A stretch of DNA of 39,221 nt from CAVALG01 sp963656085 (GCA_963656085.1 CAVKHV010000008.1:1-39221), one strand, 5' to 3'. Shown: positions 26,701 through 34,849, numbered from the stretch's first letter. The notes: generated from the sequence alone by a model not told the origin. Translations and numbers: made by a program.

Positions 26701-27172
26701 ATTCTTTTGCGGCATCATAATCGTCTGCTGTTATTGCGCGCGGAACCGCACCGGCAAGACAGGCGGAAAGCGCAATAAGTCCGTCCGTATGTTCTTTAAG
26801 AAGTTCAAGGTCAATGCGCGGTTTGGAATAAAAGCCCTCCGTAAATCCGAGGGAAACAAGTTTAATAAGGTTTTTATAACCTGTTTCATTTTTGCAAAGA
26901 AGCACCAAATGATTATACTCAGAACCCTGTTCACGCGATTTATTAAATCGGGAATTTGCGGCGACATATACCTCACACCCGATTATCGGCTTTATCCCCT
27001 CACGTCGTGCGGCATTATAAAAATCGATCACACCGTACATAACGCCGTGATCTGTTATTGCAAGCGAGGTCTGACCGAGATTTTTGGCAGCAGCTACAAG
27101 TTCGTTTATTCTGCACGCGCCGTCAAGCAAACTGTATTCCGTATGGACGTGAAGATGCGTAAACTCTTTCAT
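23732..27172 (-). CDS. dnaE: DNA polymerase III subunit alpha (DnaE)
   Basis: This 1146-residue C-family replicative polymerase subunit begins with a PHP domain (HLHVHTEYSLLDGA). The palm carries GPGRGSGAGS and the catalytic acidic motif PDFDVDF near residue 400, and the finger region has SLYRPGPMDSIPDYI. A helix-hairpin-helix region and an OB fold (about 1000-1080, TAVAMVTDVKKKQTKSG) follow. It lacks the exonuclease domain of PolC, so it is the DnaE form that in many Firmicutes works beside PolC. AAGGAGG precedes the ATG. It is the last gene of the hprK-dnaE run; only a weak hairpin lies past its stop. Confidence 0.97.
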   Translation of the reverse strand: MKEFTHLHVHTEYSLLDGACRINELVAAAKNLGQTSLAITDHGVMYGVIDFYNAARREGIKPIIGCEVYVAANSRFNKSREQGSEYNHLVLLCKNETGYKNLIKLVSLGFTEGFYSKPRIDLELLKEHTDGLIALSACLAGAVPRAITADDYDAAKEYAVNMNAMFGNGNYYLELQDHGIPEQQKVNAGLIRISHETGIPLVATNDVHYVEKSDARLQNILLCIQTGKTVLENNAISFPTNEFYLKSGDEMAELFPSEAIENSNKIADMCNLKFKFGELKLPVFDIGEKNHYEFLRDMCYSGAEKRYGTPLPQNVSDRIEYELSVINNMGFIDYYLIVWDYVDFAKRKKIPVGPGRGSGAGSIVAYCIGITEVDPIKYGLIFERFLNPERVSMPDFDVDFCYVRRQEVIDYVVEKYGTDHVSQIVTFGTMAARAAVRDSGRAMAVPYATCDKVAKLIPRQINITIKQALERSKELRELYENDTMVHELVNTAMRLEGMPRHTSKHAAGVVITDKRVDEYVPLATSEGAVVSQYTMTNLEALGLLKMDFLGLRNLTVIDDAQKEIRHNVPDFDIEKIPLDDEKTMKMFSAGATEGVFQFESSGLKAELRKMKPRRFEDLIALTSLYRPGPMDSIPDYIKRMHNPSLIKYDTPLLEDILKETYGCIVYQEQVMQVFRKLAGYSLGRADLVRRAMSKKKRDVMKRERHAFIFGDDGENGCPGAVKNGVPEKTAEKIFNDMETFSSYAFNKSHATAYALVAYRTAYLKCRYPCEYLAALLTSVIDNKDKIMQYIAECSRLGIKLLPPNVNKSRAHFSAEQGGIRFGLLGIKSLGNSLVAKITEEQSEKPFDSFYDFVNRLWSRELNKRALESLIKAGALDGLADNRRQMLQSIDPLFSALESQKKSAATGQTDLFGTMSGGSDKPFKMPQSEEMPEKERLAFEKETTGLYLSGHPMRDYENYAASVRTMPLSALKSEKSEEIDGKKITAVAMVTDVKKKQTKSGAVLGFVTVEDNSASVECLLFRKTVDRYLASIKPGTVYVIKGRISVDESDTAEIIAEQFDEVNESLKHSAGSRSAQTLYLRVPSINDPIVNTVKLMLKTKNGDVRTVLVCKDNGKSFAAPDNMKTDLSNGRLQQFENLLGKENVRLI

Positions 27173-27211
27173 TTTATGACCTCCTTGATATTTTTTACTG
27201 CAGTCGGGTTA

Positions 27212-28120
27212 CTACATCCCGCCGTTATTTTCCCTGCTGTGTTTCCGTGCGGTTTCCACAATTTTTTTAAGTCTGTGGTTCATTCCGGAACGTGTTATGC
27301 TTTCGGGATAATTTTCACAAAGTTCGGATAATGACATTTCGGGGTTTTGCAAACGAAAATTCGCCAGTTTTACCAACTCTGCCGGCATACATTGAAGCAG
27401 GGAATGTTTCCGCAGGTATTCAATCGCATTCTTTTGTTCGACCGACGCTTTAACGGTTTTGGTAAGGTTGGCGGTTTCGCAATTGTTTCTGCGATTAACG
27501 CGATTTCGCATATCTTTGTAGACTTCACATTCCATAAAACCGAGAGCGTGGTTTGCCAACCCGATTTTGGTAAGATATGCTTCTATATCGGCACTGTTCC
27601 TGAAATAAACAACACAGCCGCAGGCGCGATTAGAAATTTTAGGCTCGAATTTATGCTTTTTCAAATACTCGGCAAGGCGGCTGCCCTTTTCTTCCGACGG
27701 GGTAACAAATTCAAGACTGTACCTTTTCTGCGGGTCGCTTATTACCGCCGCAGATATAAATACTCCGCGCAAAAAGGCGGCGGAGCAGCAATCTTTTTTA
27801 AGAATATCGTTAACGGAACCGTCAGCCGACGAATTTTTATAATAATTAACAATTTTCTCCCTTGCGGTTTTGCTTGAAACCGAAAGGCGGAACATTCTGC
27901 GTTTTTCGCCGTATTGTTCAACGGTCGGCACTGCATCAAAGCAGGATCTGATGAGTGAAACCAGCAAAGAGGCAGATGATTCGCTTTCGGTTATATAGCA
28001 TATTTCGGACGAGGCAAATTTGGTGGCAAAGCATAAAATTCCGAAACATTCGGCATATCGGCAGCAGCCGGTAACTTTGATTTTGCACAATTCCTCTTTT
28101 ATTTCGGTTGAATATGACAT
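27212..28120 (-). CDS. whiA: DNA-binding protein WhiA
   Basis: This 302-residue protein has the WhiA layout: an N-terminal LAGLIDADG-like domain (starting SYSTEIKEELCKI, then CCRYAECFGIL and AAFLRGVFISAAV) and a C-terminal helix-turn-helix (LQNPEMSLSELCENYPESITRSGMNHRLKKI split over the last 60 residues). WhiA affects sporulation in Streptomyces and division and chromosome segregation in Bacillus. The ATG at 28120 is preceded by AGGTGA; a GTG at 28129 overlaps that site. It starts 5 bp after the rapZ stop, without the yvcK gene that usually stands between them. Confidence 0.95.
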   Translation of the reverse strand: MSYSTEIKEELCKIKVTGCCRYAECFGILCFATKFASSEICYITESESSASLLVSLIRSCFDAVPTVEQYGEKRRMFRLSVSSKTAREKIVNYYKNSSADGSVNDILKKDCCSAAFLRGVFISAAVISDPQKRYSLEFVTPSEEKGSRLAEYLKKHKFEPKISNRACGCVVYFRNSADIEAYLTKIGLANHALGFMECEVYKDMRNRVNRRNNCETANLTKTVKASVEQKNAIEYLRKHSLLQCMPAELVKLANFRLQNPEMSLSELCENYPESITRSGMNHRLKKIVETARKHSRENNGGM

Positions 28121-28125
28121 GGGCT

Positions 28126-28983
28126 TCACCTATCCTTGCCGATATCCCGGTGACTTATACTGACGCAAAATTCACCGGCAGCAAGGGTATCGTAAATCAT
28201 TCGTGCAAGTGCAACGGAACGGTGTTTGCCTCCGGTGCACCCAACTGCTATGACAAGCCCGGTTTTACCCTCATCACGATACATAGGGACGGCACAGGTT
28301 ATAAAATCAAGCATTTTCCCGACAAACAGTTTGGATTTTTCGGAATTCATCACATAATCGACAATTTGTTTATCCACGCCGGTAAGTTCTTTCAACTCGG
28401 GCACATAGAACGGGTTCGGAAGACAGCGCGCGTCAAAAATTAAATCCGCCTCAAGCGGTATTCCGTATTTAAATCCGAATGACATACACTGTATAGTCAT
28501 AGTTGAGTTGGGGTTATTTAAAAATATGGCGGATATGCGTTGTTTAAGCACGGATGTTTTGATATATGATGTATCAAGCAGATAGTCTGCCCGACTGCGG
28601 ACGCCCGATATAATCCGGCGTTCCTTTTTAATAGCGTCGGCAACGCTTATCCCACTTGCCAGCGGATGATTTCTTCTCGTTTCTTTATACCTGTGAAGCA
28701 GGCAATCGTCCGATGCGTCAAGAAACAGTATCTTGTATGGTATTCCGTCACCCTGCAATTTACGCAAAACACTTTCAAGTTCCCCGAAACTGTTACCGGC
28801 GCGCGTATCCGTAACAATAGCAACACGTTTTATATCTCCGCTTGTCCTTTTAAGCAGATTGGCAAAGTCATATATAAGCATAGGCGGGATATTATCTATA
28901 CAGTAAAATCCGATATCCTCTAAAAAATTGGCGGCATTGGATTTTCCTGCGCCCGACATTCCTGTAATTATAACAAGTTCCAA
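28126..28983 (-). CDS. rapZ: RNase adapter / nucleotide-binding protein RapZ (YvcJ)
   Basis: This 285-residue P-loop protein has Walker A TGMSGAGKS near its start and the C-terminal GCTGGKHRSVALARMI segment typical of RapZ/YvcJ. In E. coli RapZ guides RNase E to the small RNA GlmZ and so controls glucosamine-6-phosphate synthesis; Firmicute homologues bind nucleotides, with a less clear role. The start is a TTG at 28983 with AGGAAGTGA before it. It sits between murB (4 bp upstream) and whiA, consistent with a tie between amino-sugar supply and wall growth. Confidence 0.95.
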   Translation of the reverse strand: MELVIITGMSGAGKSNAANFLEDIGFYCIDNIPPMLIYDFANLLKRTSGDIKRVAIVTDTRAGNSFGELESVLRKLQGDGIPYKILFLDASDDCLLHRYKETRRNHPLASGISVADAIKKERRIISGVRSRADYLLDTSYIKTSVLKQRISAIFLNNPNSTMTIQCMSFGFKYGIPLEADLIFDARCLPNPFYVPELKELTGVDKQIVDYVMNSEKSKLFVGKMLDFITCAVPMYRDEGKTGLVIAVGCTGGKHRSVALARMIYDTLAAGEFCVSISHRDIGKDR

Positions 28984-28987
28984 AATA

Positions 28988-29899
28988 TCACTTCCTGCCT
29001 AAAAAAATAACCTCGGGTTCAAGGAGAATCCCTTTTTCCCCGTTAACCTTTTCCCTGACGTGTTCAATAACTTTAATTACATCGGAACAGGTTGCGTTGC
29101 CGTAATTAACTACAAATCCGGCGTGTTTTTCACTCACACCGGCACCGCCGACGGTATATCCTTTCAATCCGCATTGGTCGATCAATGCCGCAGCATACCC
29201 GACCCGCGGCCTTTTAAATGTACTTCCCGCGCTCATATATTCAAGCGGTTGCTTTGCTTTTCTGCGGTTTATAAAATCATCCATCATCGCCTTTATATCG
29301 GTTTTTTTACCCTTTTTAAGTTTATAGGTAACCTCGGCAATTATTTCAGCGTTATCGGCATATATACTATGCCTGTAAGAAAAGCCGAACTCGCCTTTTC
29401 TTCGAATAACGGTGCTGCCGTCCGGCTTAACGGACAGGACACTTTCGACGACTTCGGAGGTTTCGGAAATATAGGCACCGGCATTCATATACACTGCGCC
29501 GCCGACCGATGCAGGTATTCCCCAGGCAAATTCAAGTCCGGTAAGTTCATTTTCAAGCGCTGTTTTACAAAGAACCGAAAGTTTTTCTCCTGCAAATGCG
29601 GTTATACTTTCACCGTTGCAGACCACACCGTTTCCGGATGCGCAAAGGTGTATCACGGCACCGCTTATACCCCTGTCGGAAACCAATATATTTGACCCGT
29701 TACCTATAACCGTATACGGAAAACCGACTGTGTTAAAGAAACGTAACACGGCGCACAGATCGGCGACATTTGATATATTTATAAGCAGATCGACATTGCC
29801 TCCTATGCCGAATGTTGTGAATTTAGCAAGCGGCGCATCGGTCAGATAAGATATATTTTTCTCTTTTAAAAATTCGCAAATCGTCTTAATATCCGTCAA
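28988..29899 (-). CDS. murB: UDP-N-acetylenolpyruvoylglucosamine reductase MurB
   Basis: This 303-residue flavoenzyme reduces UDP-GlcNAc-enolpyruvate to UDP-MurNAc in wall precursor synthesis. It has the FAD-binding GNGSNILVSDRGISG, AWGIPASVGGAVYMNAGAY, and SAGSTFKRP with the catalytic Ser, and ends with LEPEVIFLG. The length and the short C-terminal domain fit the type II enzymes of Firmicutes. It starts at a TTG (29899) with GGAGTGA at good distance. It is coupled to rapZ and follows glcK by 17 bp. Confidence 0.96.
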   Translation of the reverse strand: MTDIKTICEFLKEKNISYLTDAPLAKFTTFGIGGNVDLLINISNVADLCAVLRFFNTVGFPYTVIGNGSNILVSDRGISGAVIHLCASGNGVVCNGESITAFAGEKLSVLCKTALENELTGLEFAWGIPASVGGAVYMNAGAYISETSEVVESVLSVKPDGSTVIRRKGEFGFSYRHSIYADNAEIIAEVTYKLKKGKKTDIKAMMDDFINRRKAKQPLEYMSAGSTFKRPRVGYAAALIDQCGLKGYTVGGAGVSEKHAGFVVNYGNATCSDVIKVIEHVREKVNGEKGILLEPEVIFLGRK

Positions 29900-29916
29900 C
29901 CGAGATCACTCCGATT

Positions 29917-30876
29917 TTAGTTATACAATTTAAACAGGAATGCAGCGCCGATTATACCGGCATCATTCCCCAATTGTGCTGTTTTAATTTGGGTCTGATT
30001 TTCGAGCCCTGCCGTATATACTTCACGATTTATATATTCACGCATAGGTGCAAGCAATGTTTCCTTTTCATTTGAAATACCGCCGCCGATGCAGAGAACT
30101 TCCGGCTGAAAAATATTTATAATATTTGTCACACCGCAGGCAATATATTCAATATATCGGTCAACGACCTCTTTGCCTGCTTTATCCCCTGCACGCATAG
30201 CATCAAAGGCAGTCCTGCCGCTGGTTTTATTTATATCACCCTCGGTCAGTTCCCACATTTTACTGTCGGCGCACTCTTTCATTTTCCTTTTTGTTTGTCT
30301 GATAAGCGCAGTAGCCGAAGCATATGCTTCAAAGCAGCCGTTTCTGCCGCATGTACAAGGCTCGCCGTCCATTTTTATTACCATATGACCGAGTTCGGCG
30401 CCGCCGTAGTTATGTCCCACAAGCATTTTACCGTCTGTTATAACACCGCCGCCTACGCCGGTTCCGAGCGTCACGGCAATAAAGCTTTTGGTTCCTCGAC
30501 CGGCACCGGCAAGCATTTCACCGTATGCCGCAGCGTTAGCGTCATTTTCGGTAAACACTTTTATATTATCAAGTTTTTCTTCAAGCATTGCTCTTATGTG
30601 AAGGTCTTTGAATTTAAGATTATTGGCTCTTGCTATAACACCCGTATGCGGATTGACGCTGCCGGGCGAGCCGATACCGATATATTTAATGTCCGCAAGG
30701 GTTAAATTTGCCTTTTGAACCGCTGTTCTGACTGTTTTTGCAATATCCTCCACTATTTCGTCACTGTGTCTGGCGGAATTGGTTTTTGTGTTTGCTTTTG
30801 CGATGATGTTATAGTTTTCGTCAACCACACCGACTGCAATGTTAGTTCCGCCGAGATCTACGCCTACATAATACAT
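29917..30876 (-). CDS. glcK: ROK-family glucokinase
   Basis: This 319-residue ROK kinase phosphorylates glucose with ATP. The phosphate-binding start VDLGGTNIAVGVVD, the LGTGVGGGVI loop and the ROK zinc motif GHMVIKMDGEPCTCGRNGCFEAYAS (split here: His, then CTCGRNGC) are present. AGGAGAGA precedes the ATG. Its place after hprK, the sensor kinase of carbon catabolite control, suggests joint expression of sugar phosphorylation and sugar signalling. Other hexoses as substrate cannot be excluded. Confidence 0.93.
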   Translation of the reverse strand: MYYVGVDLGGTNIAVGVVDENYNIIAKANTKTNSARHSDEIVEDIAKTVRTAVQKANLTLADIKYIGIGSPGSVNPHTGVIARANNLKFKDLHIRAMLEEKLDNIKVFTENDANAAAYGEMLAGAGRGTKSFIAVTLGTGVGGGVITDGKMLVGHNYGGAELGHMVIKMDGEPCTCGRNGCFEAYASATALIRQTKRKMKECADSKMWELTEGDINKTSGRTAFDAMRAGDKAGKEVVDRYIEYIACGVTNIINIFQPEVLCIGGGISNEKETLLAPMREYINREVYTAGLENQTQIKTAQLGNDAGIIGAAFLFKLYN

Positions 30877-30906
30877 TATTCTATCTCTCCTGTTTATAAT
30901 TTGTTT

Positions 30907-31884
30907 TTAATAATAATTATTCCAATCTTCGTCGCTGCCCTCACTGTCTCCGTTGCCGGAAGCCGAACCGAGTTCAAGACGTTTGAGCAGTTCATTTGCG
31001 GCATTGTAACCCAACTTTTTCTGACGGTTGTTCATTGCGGCAACTTCAATTATAACCGCAAGATTACGCCCCGGTTTAACCGGTATGGTAAGTGAAGGTA
31101 TTTTAAGTCCCAAAATATCATTGTTTTGCTCATCAAGCCCCATTCTGTCATAAACCTTTGAAGCATCCCACGGTTCAAGATTTATAACGAGGTCAACCTT
31201 AGCGGTCAACTTAACTGCGCCGACACCGAATATCCTTCTGACATTTATTATTCCTATTCCGCGCAACTCAATAAAATGACGGATATTTTCGGGTGACGAA
31301 CCGACTATTGATTTGGAAGAAACTTTACGCAGTTCCACGGCGTCATCGGCTATCAACCTGTGACCCCTTTTAACCAACTCGATTGCAGTCTCACTTTTAC
31401 CGACTCCGCTTTCGCCGAGAATGAGGACGCCTTCACCGTAAACCTCCACCAATACGCCGTGTCTTATAATTCTCGGCGCAAGATTCAAGTTAAGGTATGC
31501 GATAAGAGCAGACATAAAGTCTGATGTTCCGTCACCTGTTTTTAAAATCGGAACCCCATATTTTTCGGCTGCTTCCAGCATAACGTCCGAAGGGACCATA
31601 TCCCTTGTTATTATAACCGCAATCGGCTTTGTACCGAAAAAGTCATTCACTCTTTGATAATAAATATCCGGCTCGAATCTTTCAAGAAAACTGTCTTCGC
31701 TTCTGCCGATTATTTGTATACGGTTGTTATCGTAATATTCATAATATCCGCCTAACTGCAAACCCGGACGGTTAACTTCGACATTTGAGATCAGCGTTTC
31801 CTCGGCACCGTCGGGCAGATATGCAGTTTCCAACGAAAATTCATTAATTATACTTTTCAGTTTTACAGAATAGTTTCTTGCCAT
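30907..31884 (-). CDS. hprK: HPr kinase/phosphorylase
   Basis: This 325-residue enzyme phosphorylates HPr at Ser46 in response to glycolytic intermediates and can also remove that phosphate; it is the master sensor of catabolite repression in Firmicutes. The P-loop GESGVGKSET and the family signature ELRGIGIINVRRIFG are intact, and an N-terminal regulatory domain precedes them. GGAGGCGG lies before the ATG. It is the first gene of the hprK-glcK-murB-rapZ-whiA-dnaE run. A TATATT-like -10 lies at about 31953-31963, but I see no good -35. Confidence 0.97.
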   Translation of the reverse strand: MARNYSVKLKSIINEFSLETAYLPDGAEETLISNVEVNRPGLQLGGYYEYYDNNRIQIIGRSEDSFLERFEPDIYYQRVNDFFGTKPIAVIITRDMVPSDVMLEAAEKYGVPILKTGDGTSDFMSALIAYLNLNLAPRIIRHGVLVEVYGEGVLILGESGVGKSETAIELVKRGHRLIADDAVELRKVSSKSIVGSSPENIRHFIELRGIGIINVRRIFGVGAVKLTAKVDLVINLEPWDASKVYDRMGLDEQNNDILGLKIPSLTIPVKPGRNLAVIIEVAAMNNRQKKLGYNAANELLKRLELGSASGNGDSEGSDEDWNNYY

Positions 31885-32005
31885 AGCCGCCTCCGATTAA
31901 AAATTCAACCTAAAATGTTTATCCGCTTATTAACGGATACATCCTAATATAATATACAACAAATAAGGAAAAAAATAAAGTACAAATTAACATAATACGG
32001 TTATT

Positions 32006-33052
32006 TTATTTTAAATTTTCTATCCTCAGGGTAGGTTTTTCGGCACCGTCGGACCGAAGTCCCGAACTGAATGTAATATCGCCGTCCGACGAAATAAAGA
32101 CCGCCTCTGTATCTTTGATATTTTCAACGGTTTTAAGGCCTTCGTCTTTTCCGAGCAAAAAAAGTGATGTTGAAAGGCAATCTGCGTCCACCGAGCTTTT
32201 CGATATTACCGTAACACTGTCCAATCCGTTTTGAACGGGATACCCGGTTTTAAGGTCGATTATATGGTGATACACGGTGCCGTCAAGCTCAAAATACCGC
32301 ATATATCTTCCGCAGGTCACAACACTGAGGTCGCTTAGGTTTTTAATATACGCGGCGCTTTCGCCGGTATCGGAAAAAGGTTTTTGAATACCTACCGTAA
32401 ACGGTGATTTGCTCTTATTTTTTCCAAGAACATAAACGTTTCCGCCCAAATTCAAAAGTGCGTTCCGACATCCGTTTTTTATCAGGAAAGCCGCCAATTT
32501 ATCGCATATAAAGCCTTTAGCGGAAGCACCTACATCTATTTTGGAATCACCGTACAGTGTGACATAATTTCCGTCCACCGAAATATTTTTATAACCGACG
32601 GAAGACAGAGCCGCCCGAATTTCAGAAACATCCGGCAATTCGGCGTTGCCGCTTCTGAAATCCCAAAGATCCGTAAGATTTTTAGCAGTAATATCGAAAG
32701 CGCCGTTTGTCACTTCACAGTATTCAAGCGATTTATTGATAAGTTCGGCAGTATCACGGTTCACTTTAGTCGGCTCACCGCTTACAGCGGAATTTATTTT
32801 GTATATATCGCTTCCTTCGCCGTCCGGTGAAAAAAGGCGATTGTATTTACAGCAAAGGGATACGGTTTTGTCAAGCAGTTCTTCGTCGCCCTCAAAAAGT
32901 TCAATTGTAACCACGGTATCAAGCATAGTAACGGTAGTTTTCAAATTTTCTCCCGATGCGGCTGTCGAACATCCGCACTGCATAGCCGGCAACAGAATTA
33001 TAAAAAACAGCGACAAGGTCTTAATGACAATACCTGCCGAGCGTTTTAACAT
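32006..33052 (-). CDS. apbE: FAD:protein FMN transferase (ApbE family), membrane-anchored
   Basis: This 348-residue protein attaches FMN covalently to threonines of redox proteins such as Rnf/Nqr subunits. It has a hydrophobic N-terminal signal (about 10-25) followed by Cys27 and Cys29 in CGC, a likely though non-ideal lipoprotein site, so it probably sits outside the membrane. Family motifs are TMLDTVVTIEL, GASAKGFICDKLA, NLGGNVYVLG and HHIIDLKTGYPV with the metal site SVDADCLSTSLF. AAGGAGG precedes the ATG. No Rnf gene is in the window, but the divergent genes at 33186-34020 commonly accompany apbE in Clostridia. Confidence 0.92.
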   Translation of the reverse strand: MLKRSAGIVIKTLSLFFIILLPAMQCGCSTAASGENLKTTVTMLDTVVTIELFEGDEELLDKTVSLCCKYNRLFSPDGEGSDIYKINSAVSGEPTKVNRDTAELINKSLEYCEVTNGAFDITAKNLTDLWDFRSGNAELPDVSEIRAALSSVGYKNISVDGNYVTLYGDSKIDVGASAKGFICDKLAAFLIKNGCRNALLNLGGNVYVLGKNKSKSPFTVGIQKPFSDTGESAAYIKNLSDLSVVTCGRYMRYFELDGTVYHHIIDLKTGYPVQNGLDSVTVISKSSVDADCLSTSLFLLGKDEGLKTVENIKDTEAVFISSDGDITFSSGLRSDGAEKPTLRIENLK

Positions 33053-33111
33053 TTCTAAGCCTCCTTAAGCCGAACCCTTCAATATAAACCGTTTCGGAAA
33101 TATTAATTAAT

Positions 33112-33140
33112 ATTATAAACTAATCTTTTAAATTTGTAAA
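33112..33140 (-). promoter_or_regulatory. Sigma-A promoter of apbE
   Basis: On the minus strand TTTACA (33140-33135) and a perfect TATAAT (33117-33112) are 17 bp apart. For the divergent plus-strand genes, TTTAAA (33127-33132) and TATTAT (33149-33154) with a 16-bp gap form a weaker candidate that overlaps this one, so the two promoters may compete. Confidence 0.65.
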
Positions 33141-33185
33141 CAATGTGATATTATTTATACAGTGATATTTTAAACGGTGATTAAT

Positions 33186-33536
33186 ATGAAAAACAAAACA
33201 AAAATCAACTTTTTAATAATTGCAATTCTGCTTTTTACGGCAGGTGTATCCGCAATTATAATATTGCTTCTTCCGTCAAAGGGAAAAACAGTTAATATAC
33301 AGGTAAATAACAAGCCGTACGAAAAATATTCGCTTTTAAAAAACAGGACGGTTGAGATTAAAAGCGAAAGCGGATATAACATCCTTAAAATTGAGGACGG
33401 ATATGCATTTATCGAAAAATCGGATTGTAAAAATCAGGTGTGCGTTCATCATAAAAAAATAAACAAAAACGGTGAAAATATCGTCTGCCTGCCGCATGGC
33501 GTAATAATAACAATAGAGGATGACGGAAATGAATAA
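33186..33536 (+). CDS. NusG domain II-containing exported protein
   Basis: This 116-residue protein has one N-terminal membrane helix (about 9-30) and an outward-facing domain with a Cys pair in EKSDCKNQVCVHH and a further Cys in IVCLPHGVIITI. This is the NusG_II family, unrelated in role to transcription factor NusG and often found beside apbE, HepI and Rnf genes in Clostridia. The function is unknown; a link to flavin or redox membrane complexes is inference from context. The ATG at 33186 follows GGTGA; a GTG at 33177 would overlap it. Its stop lies inside the start of the next gene. Confidence 0.85.
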   Translation: MKNKTKINFLIIAILLFTAGVSAIIILLLPSKGKTVNIQVNNKPYEKYSLLKNRTVEIKSESGYNILKIEDGYAFIEKSDCKNQVCVHHKKINKNGENIVCLPHGVIITIEDDGNE

Positions 33537-34020
33537 ACGGGTAGTCGGCAGCGGATTTTATCTTGCCGTTGCACTGATTTTGGGTTACATAGAAAGTTTG
33601 GTGCCGCTGAATTTCGGAATACCCGGTATCAAACTCGGAATAGCAAACATTATATTACTTTGTTGTATGTACACCGAAGGATTTGCGATGACGGTAACGG
33701 TTGCAGTGCTTAAAACGGTAATTTTAGGTTTACTGTTCGGCAATACGGTTGCCTTTGCGCTGTCTGTATGCGGAGGAATACTCTCGGTAATAACTATGTT
33801 TATACTTAAAAAATGCGGTGCGGGCATACCGGCGGCAAGCGCAGCCTCGGCAACCGCCCACAACATCGGTCAATTATTCGCCGCGGCACTGCTAATATCA
33901 AGCGGCGCGGTGTTTTATTACCTGCCCGTGCTTATAATCAGCGGCATAATAACGGGACTGATTACCGGATTTTCCGCAAAGTATATAATTAAAAGGGTCG
34001 GCAAACTGAAATTAAAATAG
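33529..34020 (+). CDS. Gx transporter family membrane protein (HepI, heptaprenyl diphosphate synthase component I-like)
   Basis: This 163-residue protein has about five membrane segments and the Gly/Ala-rich start YLAVALILGYIESLVPLNFG with PGIKLGIANI, typical of the family annotated as Gx transporter or HepI. It resembles the S components of ECF vitamin transporters, so it may carry a small substrate; the older synthase name reflects its neighbours rather than proven activity. I chose the ATG at 33529, which overlaps the end of the NusG_II gene by 8 bp and has AGAGGA upstream. Confidence 0.82.
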   Translation: MNKRVVGSGFYLAVALILGYIESLVPLNFGIPGIKLGIANIILLCCMYTEGFAMTVTVAVLKTVILGLLFGNTVAFALSVCGGILSVITMFILKKCGAGIPAASAASATAHNIGQLFAAALLISSGAVFYYLPVLIISGIITGLITGFSAKYIIKRVGKLKLK

Positions 34021-34029
34021 TAAAAAACA

Positions 34030-34058
34030 TTTACAAACATTAAAAAGTGTGTTACAAT
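34030..34058 (+). promoter_or_regulatory. Promoter of the folT leader
   Basis: TTTACA (34030-34035) and TACAAT (34053-34058) are 17 bp apart. The predicted start near 34065 coincides with the 5' edge of the riboswitch, which supports both calls. Confidence 0.7.
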
Positions 34059-34064
34059 CGTTGG

Positions 34065-34164
34065 TATCAGAGTAGATTTGCGAGCGTTAAGTGCCGGTCA
34101 GGACGGGGAGTTGCCGACCGGACGAAAAGTTTTCTTGCGGTTCGCATTTCGCATCCCGCTGAAA
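34065..34164 (+). ncRNA. Tetrahydrofolate (THF) riboswitch aptamer
   Basis: The sequence matches the conserved blocks of the class I THF aptamer in order: AGTAGAT, GCGTTAAGTGCCGG (34084-34097), GGGGAGTTGCCG, GGACGAAAAG (34120-34129), GCGGTTCGC and GCATCCCGCT. It precedes a folate transporter gene, the usual target. THF binding is expected to lower FolT synthesis. I recognise it from the conserved sequence, not from a covariance search. Confidence 0.93.
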
Positions 34165-34211
34165 TAATAGCGATTTGACTCCTCCTATTATTTAAGCGAA
34201 TAACGGGAGGA
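34162..34211 (+). promoter_or_regulatory. Expression platform of the THF riboswitch
   Basis: AAATAATAG (34162-34170) can pair with CTATTATTT (34185-34193). The stretch TCCTCC (34180-34185), mostly in the loop of that hairpin, is the exact complement of GGAGGA (34206-34211), the folT ribosome-binding site. Two exclusive folds are thus possible, one hiding and one freeing the site. There is no T-run, so control is probably at translation. Confidence 0.6.
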
Positions 34212-34217
34212 ACTTTT

Positions 34218-34766
34218 ATGTCAAAAAATCAAAAACATTTATTCACACTCGCCTATCTTGCCGCTTTAACGGCTATGCAGATTCTTCTGTCGCGGTTTTT
34301 GTCTGTTTCACTTTGGAATGTTAAATTCGGGTTTCAGTTCATACCCGTTGTTTTAGCCGCAATCAGCGTTGGTCCGTGGGCAGGCGCACTGGTAGGCGGA
34401 GTAAGCGACCTTGTAGGTGCGCTGTTATTTCCTATCGGACCGTACTTCCCCGGATTTACCCTTTCGGCGGTTATAACGGGACTTATTTTCGGGTTTATAT
34501 TGCAAAAAAGGCATAACTTCACTGCGATATTAATTGCGGTTTTGGCTGACACGGTTATAACCACACTTATCCTGAACACTGTGTGGGTATCTGTACTGTA
34601 CGGGTCGCCGCTTTTGCCGTTGCTTGCAACCCGTGCAATTCAAGCGGCTGCTATGGCTGTGGTTCAGGTTATCGCAATACCGGCGCTCATTATACCCATA
34701 TACGGCAAAATGCGTTTGTTTGCACCGGGTATGTTCCAAAATCAGTACCGCAACACTAAGAATTAA
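34218..34766 (+). CDS. folT: Folate ECF transporter S component FolT
   Basis: This 182-residue membrane protein with about six hydrophobic segments is the substrate-binding subunit of an energy-coupling-factor folate importer. Family features are an N-terminal ALTAMQILLSRFLSV, KFGFQFIPVVLAA and GPWAGALVGGVSDLVGALLFP. GGGAGGA lies 6-8 nt before the ATG and is controlled by the THF riboswitch just upstream. The shared ECF ATPases and T subunit (EcfA/EcfT) are not in the window. Confidence 0.95.
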   Translation: MSKNQKHLFTLAYLAALTAMQILLSRFLSVSLWNVKFGFQFIPVVLAAISVGPWAGALVGGVSDLVGALLFPIGPYFPGFTLSAVITGLIFGFILQKRHNFTAILIAVLADTVITTLILNTVWVSVLYGSPLLPLLATRAIQAAAMAVVQVIAIPALIIPIYGKMRLFAPGMFQNQYRNTKN

Positions 34767-34811
34767 CTTTTGGCTGTAAAATCCGAACTCTTGCCACATA
34801 GTTCCCCTAAA

Positions 34812-34849
34812 AGAATTGCACCCGACAAAGTCAATCCGGGTGCGATTCT
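34812..34849. terminator. Hairpin between convergent folT and recombinase genes
   Basis: Arms 34812-34824 and 34837-34849 pair over 13 nt with one G-T wobble (core GCACCCG / CGGGTGC). It sits where the transcripts of folT (+) and the recombinase (-) meet. No clear T-run follows on either side, so termination is likely but not certain. Confidence 0.55.
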
